Shown: positions 58,091 to 64,000 of the stretch, in pieces
How the letters are laid out: every line of letters starts with the position of its first letter
Numbering within the stretch: position 1 is the first letter of the stretch
Assembly: GCF_004342985.1 (NCBI RefSeq)
Contig: NZ_SMBO01000007.1
Coordinates: 94,555 to 158,554, forward strand
Direction: 5' to 3'
From: Novosphingobium sp. PhB57
Lineage (GTDB): Bacteria > Pseudomonadota > Alphaproteobacteria > Sphingomonadales > Sphingomonadaceae
Length of the DNA stretch: 64,000 nt
The notes under the pieces: model-generated
Seen by the model: only the letters and a program-made list of their open reading frames with translations
Told to the model about the DNA's origin: nothing
Databases searched by the model: none
Made by a program: the position numbers and the translations under genes

Positions 58091-58555
58091 ATGCGCAGCG
58101 CAGCAGTTCCTTTCGCTCTCCTCCTGATGCTCGCCGGCACGCCCGCATGGGCCGACGAGGCCTATGTCGAAGTCACGGGCGGCGTGAACTGGAACGACGA
58201 GGAAACCGATGCCATCACCGGCGTGGCCCTGGGCTACGATGTCGATCTGAACGAGACCTTCTTCGTCGGCGTCGAAGGCACGGCCGAGAAGCTGCTGACG
58301 GACGGCACCCGCGTCGCCTGGGGTATCGGCGGCCGCGCCGGAGCGGAAGTCCTGCCGCAAAGCAAAGTCTTCGTGGGCCTGAACTGGCAGTCCAAGGATT
58401 GCCGGGACTGCGGCAATGCCGTCGGGCTCGGAACCGGCTGGGAGCAGAACCTGACCGAAAAGCTCTATGCCAAAGTGGAATTCAAGCACCTCTTCGTGGG
58501 CAACGGCGAACCGAACGCCAATGTGGGGATCCTGGGTCTCGGCGTGATGTTCTGA
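58091..58555 (+). CDS. Small outer-membrane beta-barrel-like protein
   Basis: A 154-residue exported protein with a signal peptide (MRSAAVPFALLLMLAGTPAWA) followed by alternating amphipathic strands: YVEVTGGVNWNDEET, TGVALGYDVDLNETFFVGVEGT, GIGGRAGAEVL, VFVGLNWQSKDC. It ends in a final aromatic residue (GLGVMF), as in opacity/OmpA-like barrels of about eight strands. Two close cysteines (DCRDCG) may pair. It has no operon partner; the next gene is convergent. Role unknown, possibly envelope structure or adhesion. Confidence 0.75.
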   Translation: MRSAAVPFALLLMLAGTPAWADEAYVEVTGGVNWNDEETDAITGVALGYDVDLNETFFVGVEGTAEKLLTDGTRVAWGIGGRAGAEVLPQSKVFVGLNWQSKDCRDCGNAVGLGTGWEQNLTEKLYAKVEFKHLFVGNGEPNANVGILGLGVMF

Positions 58556-58590
58556 CGCCATCTGGCGCCATCTGGCGCCATCTGGCGGGC
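58551..58590. repeat. 10-bp tandem repeat at a gene end
   Basis: TCTGGCGCCA occurs exactly twice (58561-58580), with diverged copies TCTGACGCCA before and TCTGGCGGGC after. The first diverged copy contains the TGA stop of the small barrel gene. Confidence 0.7.
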
Positions 58591-58605
58591 GTCGCGGGCC
58601 AGGCG

Positions 58606-59823
58606 CTAGAAGGCCTCGGCAATCCCGAGATAGACGGCCTGCGAATCCCTCCCCACCGCAAGGTCGAGCCGAAGGTTGATGTTGGTGGCCCGCGAAGGCT
58701 GAAACCGCAGCCCGACGCCCCCGGCCGGCAGGAAATCGGTCCTGCCAAGCTGCGCAAGACTGGGAGCGATCCCACCGATCCCGCCGAATGCCACCATGCC
58801 CACGCGGCCGAACAAGTGCCGCCGCCATTCCGCCTGAAGCGCCCAGCTCATGCCGTCGCGGTAGCGCCCGGCCTTGTACCCCCTGAGATCGTTCTTCTGC
58901 CCATAGAGGCACAAGTCGAAGTAAGGCAGATCGCCCGCGGCATCGCAGAGACCGGCATGGAACGCCCATACCGTCCTGGTGCCCGAGGGAACGTAGACGC
59001 TGGCGCCCGCCGTGAATTTCCCGCCCTTGTAATCGCTGCCCAGCGCCTTGATCCCCCAGAGCCATTCGGCATGCAGGAATGCGCCTTGCCGCGGGTTCAG
59101 GCTGTCGTCGCGCCGGTCGTATGTCACGGCGGGGCCGAGCTGGACGAGGGTACTGTTGCGCTGGTCCTGGGGAATGACCAGATCCGGAAAGGCCGGGTCC
59201 GCATCCCGCGGGTTCACTTTCACGTGCATGGCCAGGGCGCGCACGCCGGCATAGAGCCCGGGCAGCACTCGCATCTGGGGCTGCAGCCGCAGCGCGACGG
59301 TCTTCTCGTCCAGTTGGGCGGCAACGTCCCGGTCTCCGGCAGCGTCGCCGGTTCCGTAGTAGTCCGTGACGAGCTTGCCGGCACCGACGGCGGCGGTGAA
59401 GCGAAAGCGGTCGTCTGCCAGCGACATGCTGTGGAAGCCGCCCAGCAGCCAATTGTCGTTGTTGGTCTTCATCGCCGCGGCGCCGCTGATCCAGGGCGAA
59501 GGCGCGCCGTTCGGATTGTAGAACACCACGCCGGCCACGACGAGGCCGACGCCCAGCACCGGGCTGGTGATGGGCAAGGGCACGGCCAGCACGTCCTTGT
59601 CCCCCTTCTTCCCGGTGCCGGCCCTGGCAGCCTCGGCCACCGCGGTCGCCTGCTCGTCGATCTCGTCCATCTGGTCGTTCGGACCGGCGGCGCTGGCGGT
59701 CCCGGTCGCAAGAGTGAGCCCAAGGGGCAGGAGCAGCGCCGTCATCCAGAGCCGCCCCCACGGCTCCCGGCTACCGCAGGACGCGCCGCCGGGTGAGCCG
59801 GACAAGGAAGCAGGCGGGGCCAT
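58606..59823 (-). CDS. BamA/TamA-family-like outer-membrane barrel protein
   Basis: A 405-residue exported protein. After a hydrophobic signal (MTALLLPLGLTLATGTASA, at residues 27-45 of the longest frame) comes an acidic linker (DQMDEIDEQATAVAEAA). About sixteen amphipathic strands follow, including AVTYDRRDDSLNPRQGAFLHAEW, NDLRGYKAGRYRDGMSWALQAEWRR and GLRFQPSRATNINLRLDLAVG. The RGY motif and NPRxG turn are hallmarks of the Omp85/surface-antigen barrel; POTRA domains are missing, so it is barrel-only. The start is uncertain: ATG at 59823 or ATG at 59745. It is convergent with the small barrel gene. Substrate or partner unknown. Confidence 0.8.
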   Translation of the reverse strand: MAPPASLSGSPGGASCGSREPWGRLWMTALLLPLGLTLATGTASAAGPNDQMDEIDEQATAVAEAARAGTGKKGDKDVLAVPLPITSPVLGVGLVVAGVVFYNPNGAPSPWISGAAAMKTNNDNWLLGGFHSMSLADDRFRFTAAVGAGKLVTDYYGTGDAAGDRDVAAQLDEKTVALRLQPQMRVLPGLYAGVRALAMHVKVNPRDADPAFPDLVIPQDQRNSTLVQLGPAVTYDRRDDSLNPRQGAFLHAEWLWGIKALGSDYKGGKFTAGASVYVPSGTRTVWAFHAGLCDAAGDLPYFDLCLYGQKNDLRGYKAGRYRDGMSWALQAEWRRHLFGRVGMVAFGGIGGIAPSLAQLGRTDFLPAGGVGLRFQPSRATNINLRLDLAVGRDSQAVYLGIAEAF

Positions 59824-59894
59824 TTCGCTTTCGAGAATGGCTATATTCCCGGGTCGCCGGAATGGGCACTTACCCCGAGTTCAGGGCCGCCCGA

Positions 59895-61037
59895 TCAGGA
59901 CCCGCGCGCAGCCGGGCCAGTGGCAAGGCCGGCGCAGAGCGGCACCAGCAGCAGCATCGCTGCAAGGATCCAGAAGGCGTTCGGCAGTCCGATGCCTTGC
60001 GCCACGAAGCCTACGGCGGCCGGGCCGACCAGGATACCGGCATAGCCCACCGTCGTGACCGAGGCGATGGCCAGGCCCGACGGCATCGCCTTCTGCGCCC
60101 CGGCCAGTCGGAACAGCACCGGCACCGTGTTCGATGCGCCAAGCCCGATCAGCAGGAAGCCCGCGAAAGCAAGCGGCGCGACCGGCGCTGTCAGCAGCAC
60201 GACATAGCCGGCAATGGCGAGCAGTCCGCCCCAGAACATGGTATGCCGATCGCCGAGCCGCGCCACCACGGCATCGCCGGTCAGGCGGCCGAACGTCATC
60301 GCTACGGCAAAGACACTATAGCCGATGCCCGCCTGCGCTGCCGGCATCAGCCCCTTGCCGCTCAGCAGGAGCGCGCCCCAATCGAGGATCGCGCCCTCGG
60401 TCAGGAAAGTGAGCGCGGCCAGCAGAGAAAGCAGGACGACGATGCCGCGCGGCACCACAAGGAGAGGTGCCTCCTGCGCGCGGGGCGTCGCGATGAATCG
60501 GGGCGCCGCCAGGATCAGCGCCGCGATCATGAGCGCCGCGGCGACGATCGCGCCGGTCACGGCCGCCAGTCCGGCCGAAAGCGCAAGCGTCATCATCGAT
60601 GCGCCGACAAAGCCGCCCACACTGAAGAGTCCGTGGAAACCCGACATGAGCGGACGATCGGCGCGCTTCTCGACTTCCACCGCGTGCACGTTCATGCCCA
60701 CTTCGATCACGCCAAGAAAGCCCCCGAACAGCAGCAGCGCCAGCGCCATCGATCCGACGCCGGGCGCATAGGCCAGGAAAGGCAGCAGCACCGCCTGCCC
60801 TGCTCCGCCGACGATCACCGCCGGACGAGCGCCCATGCGCGAGGTCAGCGGGCCGGCAAGTTGCATGGCGGCGACCGAGCCCAGTCCCAGGCACAGGAGC
60901 AGCAGCCCCAGCGTGCCATCGCTCACGCCAAGGCGCGCCTTCGCCAACGGGACGAGCGGGGCCCAGCAGGCAAGGCCGAAGCCGGCCACGAGAAAGGCAG
61001 CACGGGTCGCGAACCGGGAGCCGGCATCGTGTGTCAT
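59895..61037 (-). CDS. MFS transporter, YbjJ-like
   Basis: A 380-residue inner-membrane major-facilitator protein with about twelve helices. LGLACWAPLVPLAKARLGVSDGTLG in helix 1 and GVIEVGMNVHAVEVEKRADRPLMSGFHGLFSVGGFVGA in the middle match the YbjJ/FucP-like subgroup. GRLTGDAVVARLGDRHTMFWGG is the second-half MFS loop. It lies 15 nt after the DeoR-type regulator gene, which points to regulated uptake or efflux of a sugar-related compound. The substrate of this subgroup is not established. Confidence 0.87.
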   Translation of the reverse strand: MTHDAGSRFATRAAFLVAGFGLACWAPLVPLAKARLGVSDGTLGLLLLCLGLGSVAAMQLAGPLTSRMGARPAVIVGGAGQAVLLPFLAYAPGVGSMALALLLFGGFLGVIEVGMNVHAVEVEKRADRPLMSGFHGLFSVGGFVGASMMTLALSAGLAAVTGAIVAAALMIAALILAAPRFIATPRAQEAPLLVVPRGIVVLLSLLAALTFLTEGAILDWGALLLSGKGLMPAAQAGIGYSVFAVAMTFGRLTGDAVVARLGDRHTMFWGGLLAIAGYVVLLTAPVAPLAFAGFLLIGLGASNTVPVLFRLAGAQKAMPSGLAIASVTTVGYAGILVGPAAVGFVAQGIGLPNAFWILAAMLLLVPLCAGLATGPAARGS

Positions 61038-61052
61038 GATCGGTGATTTCCG

Positions 61053-61835
61053 TTAATTCGCCTGCGGTGCCGCAGCGCGCAGGATTTTTACACCGGCCCG
61101 CTCAAGCTCGGCAACCTGGGAGGTGGGGGCGTCGTGGGACAGCACGATGTGGTCGATGCTGTCCAGATCGGCAACCGTGAACGGCGCCGTTGCGGTCAGC
61201 TTGTCGTTCGAAACAAGCACGACCTTGCACCGGCTTTGCCCGACGAGCGCGCGCTTGAACGCCGCATCGGCCGCGTCGAAAGCGCTGGCGCCCCGCTCCG
61301 CAGAGACCGCGCAGGCCCCAAGCAAGCAGAGATCGATGTTCAGACGCGACAAGGCTTCGATGGCCGTGCCGTCGACGCAGCCGCCGATCGCCAGGTCCAC
61401 GCCGCCGCCGAGCAGCACGAAGGGCACGTCCTGGCGCGTCGCCAGCCTTGCCGCCGCATGGACGGAATTGGTCGCGACCGAGAGATCGGCATCGTCCGGC
61501 AGGAACTCCGCGGCCAGCACATTCGTGCTGCCATTGTCGATGAAAACGAAGCTTCCCGGCGATATGAGCGTCATCGCCGCCTTGGCCAGAGCACGCTTCT
61601 CTTCCGAGTCCTCACTCAAACGCGCTGCGATCGGGGTGCTGCCCGCGCCTATGGGCACGGCGCCGCCATAGACCCGCCGACATGTGCCCTGCGCCGCCAG
61701 CGCCCGCAGATCGCGCCGCACCGCATCTTCGGAAACCGCGAATTCGCTGGCAAGCGCCGTACTGCTGACGGCTTCCCCGGCCAGAAGCCGGGACTCGATC
61801 AGTTCGCGCCGGGCGGAAGGAATCTCTTTCGTCAT
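61053..61835 (-). CDS. DeoR-family transcriptional regulator
   Basis: A 260-residue regulator. The N-terminal winged helix reads VSSTALASEFAVSEDAVRRDLRALAAQGTCRRVYGGAVP, the DeoR signature. The C-terminal sugar-phosphate-binding domain contains FIDNGSTNVLAAEFLP, LLGGGVDLAIGGCVDGTAIEAL and CAVSAERGASAFD. DeoR-type proteins usually sense phosphorylated sugars or nucleosides. It is the first gene of a two-gene operon with the MFS transporter and probably regulates it. Confidence 0.9.
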   Translation of the reverse strand: MTKEIPSARRELIESRLLAGEAVSSTALASEFAVSEDAVRRDLRALAAQGTCRRVYGGAVPIGAGSTPIAARLSEDSEEKRALAKAAMTLISPGSFVFIDNGSTNVLAAEFLPDDADLSVATNSVHAAARLATRQDVPFVLLGGGVDLAIGGCVDGTAIEALSRLNIDLCLLGACAVSAERGASAFDAADAAFKRALVGQSRCKVVLVSNDKLTATAPFTVADLDSIDHIVLSHDAPTSQVAELERAGVKILRAAAPQAN

Positions 61836-62135
61836 AAGCGCCGCCTACAGGATTGGCCGGCGTGAAACCAGCACAAACGAGAATCAATCATGCAATAACG
61901 TGCAGGCCTATTCGCCACCCAGGCTCTGCCCGCAAGACCGCGAAGCCCCGCTTAAGGAGCGCTATGGCCGTTTCATCTCTCCATCGGCGGCCCGAATGCC
62001 GGCCATTGCAGGAGCTTGGCGCTTCATGCCAAACCGCGCGCGGATCGCGGATCGGGCTGAAAAAGGCTCTTGTGATTTAACGGTAAATCACCCAGTCCGA
62101 CCGCAACAAGAAAAGCGACTGCGGGAGCGGACAAG
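61836..62135. other. Intergenic region, deoR / acyltransferase
   Basis: A 300-bp divergent gap with lower coding character and several AT-rich stretches (TTGTGATTTAACGGTAAATC near 62070-62089). It must contain promoters for both neighbours. I see no supported gene or RNA. Confidence 0.5.
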
Positions 62136-63302
62136 TTGGATCGATTGGCAAGGCCACGGCTTACGGCAACACCGGAAGCCCGGCATGAGGCGCAAAACGC
62201 ACCCAGGCTCGACCGCACGGCCACCGGCAAGGCGCATTTCGAAGTTCTGGACGGATTGCGCGGCACCGCGGCGATCCTGGTGGTCCTGTTCCATATCCAG
62301 GGTATCACCGTTGCGTGGGAGGGGGCGCGCATCATCCTGCACCACGCCATCCTCGCCGTCGATTTCTTCTTCATGCTCTCCGGCTTTGTGATCGGCTATG
62401 CCTACGACGATCGCTGGGGGCAGATGACGGCACGCCAGTTCATGACCCTGCGGCTGATCCGCTTGCACCCGCTGGTCATACTCGGCACCGCGCTTGGCCT
62501 CGTCAGCTATCTGGTCGATCCCTTCGCGGGCGCCGCGCAGAACGTTCCGGTGCGAGAGCTGCTGCTCGCCCTGTCGTTGGGGCTGCTGCTGCTGCCGTCA
62601 CCCTCGCTGCCCAATCGCTGGGGGGACACCCATCCTTTCAACGGCCCGTGCTGGAGTCTGTTTCAGGAATACATCGGCAACATCGCCTATGCCTTCGCGC
62701 TGCGCCACATGGGGACGCGTTCGCTGGGGATTCTGGCCGTGCTCAGCGGCGCGCTGCTGGTGGTCTGCACGACCATGCTGGGCAGCATCGACCAGGGGTC
62801 GGCATGGCCTTCATTCTGGATGGCGCCGGTGCGGCTGTGCTTCCCGTTCGTCACGGGCCTCTGGCTCTATCGGGTCAGAGCCAGCCTTCCATCGATCCGG
62901 CTGGGCTGGCTGCCGCTGACGGCGCTCATGACCGCCATTACCGCGGCCCCCACGCTGGCACCCGTGGCCGGCATTTCCATGAACGGCCTGTTCGAAGCGC
63001 TCTGCGTCGTGCTGCTGTTTCCGGTAATCGTTCACGCCGGCAGCCATTCGGAAGCAGGCCGAGGCATGATGGGCCTCTGCAAGGCCAGCGGGCGCATCTC
63101 CTACCCGCTCTACATCACGCACTTCCCGTTCCTCTATGTTTGGATGAACTACGTCGCCAACGACAAGCCGTCCGATGCGCGCATGACCGTCATCGGCCTG
63201 GCACTGGTTCCGTTGCTGCTGGCGGTGGCCTGGGCCGCGTACAAGTTCTGGGACGAACCCATTCGCCGCCGACTGCGGCAGGTATGGCTCCGGCGCAGTT
63301 GA
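62136..63302 (+). CDS. Acyltransferase-3 family membrane protein
   Basis: A 388-residue membrane-bound O-acyltransferase of the OafA/NodX group, with about ten helices. The N-terminal signature is FEVLDGLRGTAAILVVLFHIQG (Arg and His catalytic motif), then ILAVDFFFMLSGFVIGYAYDDRW, TARQFMTLRLIRLHP and the loop HPFNGPCWSLFQEY. The start is a TTG at 62136 with GGGAGCGG 7 nt upstream. These enzymes modify surface polysaccharides, glycolipids or peptidoglycan. It stands alone. Acceptor unknown. Confidence 0.88.
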   Translation: MDRLARPRLTATPEARHEAQNAPRLDRTATGKAHFEVLDGLRGTAAILVVLFHIQGITVAWEGARIILHHAILAVDFFFMLSGFVIGYAYDDRWGQMTARQFMTLRLIRLHPLVILGTALGLVSYLVDPFAGAAQNVPVRELLLALSLGLLLLPSPSLPNRWGDTHPFNGPCWSLFQEYIGNIAYAFALRHMGTRSLGILAVLSGALLVVCTTMLGSIDQGSAWPSFWMAPVRLCFPFVTGLWLYRVRASLPSIRLGWLPLTALMTAITAAPTLAPVAGISMNGLFEALCVVLLFPVIVHAGSHSEAGRGMMGLCKASGRISYPLYITHFPFLYVWMNYVANDKPSDARMTVIGLALVPLLLAVAWAAYKFWDEPIRRRLRQVWLRRS

Positions 63303-63410
63303 CGGCTGCAGAGGACGCCCGCCATGGAAGTTGGCGTGAGTATGATGAACTGAAGAGGCCATCCCGTCTTCGTCAGACCGAGGCGAAGCCAGGGAAGTGT
63401 GGCTGAAGCA

Positions 63411-63638
63411 TCAGCGATGTGCCGCTTCGCTGCCCTTGAACAGCCCTGAGACACGTGTGCAGCCCCAGCAGGGCTCTGCAATGACGAAACTCTCTTTGCC
63501 ATCGGCCTCGGAATCATAGATCTACGCCTCCATGGTGCCGTCCTCGGAGCGGTAGAAACCGTGCGACCGACGGATTAGGGGCCAGCGCTTACGTGCGTTT
63601 TCACCTTCCGCGGTATCAACAAACTGTTCGTCGGTCAT
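63411..63638 (-). pseudogene. Small gene remnant with in-frame TAG stop
   Basis: From an ATG at 63638 the minus strand encodes 38 residues (MTDEQFVDTAEGENARKRWP, then LIRRSHGFYRSEDGTMEA) up to a TAG at 63522-63524. The same frame then continues for 36 more residues (IYDSEADGKESFVIAEPCWG, then CTRVSGLFKGSEAAHR) to TGA at 63411. Both halves look like one charged soluble protein, and TGG to TAG would explain the stop. I do not recognise the family. A short 38-residue peptide gene cannot be excluded. Confidence 0.45.
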
Positions 63639-63915
63639 GGCAGCATGATCTCACGTATTATCCGAGCCTGCGATGGAGTCGATGCGATCCGGGTCTCCGA
63701 GAGTTCTCCAGCGCGTGCGGGGTATCTTCTGTCGGCGATGAGTTCGGAAAGACGAGATCCAGTTGCCGGGCGCGTCGGCGTAAAGCCAGTTGTACGCGCG
63801 TTGCGCCGTCCCTGCTGCCTGCTCCGCGCATTGGCTTCTGCTGCCGCGTGTGCGGCGCCAAGGCGCGCGCTTGCCTGGACCGTTGGGTAATGTGCGTGTG
63901 GGGGGGGTAAGTTCA
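63639..63915. other. Non-coding region next to tRNA-fMet
   Basis: About 280 bp with no convincing gene; open frames on both strands lack ribosome-binding sites and family-like sequence. It contains a run of eight G at 63900-63907, just downstream of the tRNA 3' end. Together with 63303-63410 it makes this the least coding-dense part of the window. Confidence 0.5.
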
Positions 63916-63992
<77 letters not shown>

Positions 63993-64000
63993 TCACCATT

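Noticed and set aside
63854..63867. GGCGCCAAGGCGCG near the right edge, identical to part of the 47-bp repeat unit
   Set aside because: A 14-base GC-palindrome-rich match is likely by chance in this genome, and the flanks do not match.
63593..63910. A 105-codon plus-strand frame before the tRNA
   Set aside because: No ribosome-binding site, no family-like sequence, Arg/Cys-rich random-looking translation.

Overview
The window is high-GC bacterial chromosome, tightly packed with short operons. It most likely comes from a sphingomonad alphaproteobacterium of the Novosphingobium/Sphingobium type. This rests on a roughly 1000-residue TonB receptor beside peptidases, an intergenic palindrome (about 19370-19459) of a kind common in Sphingomonadales, and aromatic catabolism combined with ectoine synthesis. 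No transposase, integrase, prophage module or CRISPR array is visible. One tRNA (initiator Met) lies at the right edge.

Left block (1-13639): a locus for taking up and breaking down peptides or amino acids. It holds a truncated S10 serine carboxypeptidase, a TonB receptor, a PLP aminotransferase, a second S10 peptidase and an APC permease on the plus strand. An exported amidohydrolase and an ornithine-cyclodeaminase-family protein face them on the minus strand. An Lrp/AsnC regulator is divergent from that pair, and an exported M61 metallopeptidase follows it.

Aromatic block (13652-29028): a twelve-gene minus-strand operon, catB-catC-catA-benA-benB-benD-pcaI-pcaJ-ferredoxin-pcaD-pcaF-ferredoxin reductase. 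It encodes every step from benzoate to succinyl-CoA and acetyl-CoA. The usual fused reductase BenC is absent; a separate [2Fe-2S] ferredoxin and FAD reductase sit among the pca genes instead. A LysR regulator is divergent from catB, and behind it lies an uptake operon (BenK-like MFS, BenE, alginate-export-type outer-membrane channel). Exact ATAC-N7-GTAT sites, the BenM/CatM consensus, lie about 96-99 bp upstream of the first start codon of each operon.

Osmoadaptation block (29038-44673): a MarR/EctR-type regulator divergent from ectA-ectB-ectC-ectD-ask. This runs on into an MFS transporter, a ProP-type symporter, an MscS-type channel, an exported unknown protein, a DUF389 membrane protein, an SLC13-type transporter and a BetT-type betaine/choline transporter. 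Compatible-solute synthesis, uptake and emergency release therefore sit together.

Right block (44684-58555): an AraC/GyrI-type regulator, then a mosaic of an SMP-30 lactonase, SDRs, a zinc alcohol dehydrogenase, a TetR regulator, two DUF1214-type paralogs, a sulfotransferase-fold protein, two SnoaL-like proteins, a xylose-isomerase-like TIM barrel and a Gfo/Idh/MocA oxidoreductase. It looks like a catabolic or conversion pathway for an unidentified alicyclic, steroid-like or sugar-like compound, with candidate operator palindromes and a 47-bp tandem repeat that copies the end of a gene.

Right edge (58606-64000): a small outer-membrane barrel, a DeoR regulator with an MFS transporter, an acyltransferase-3 membrane protein, a small decayed gene with an in-frame stop, and tRNA-fMet.
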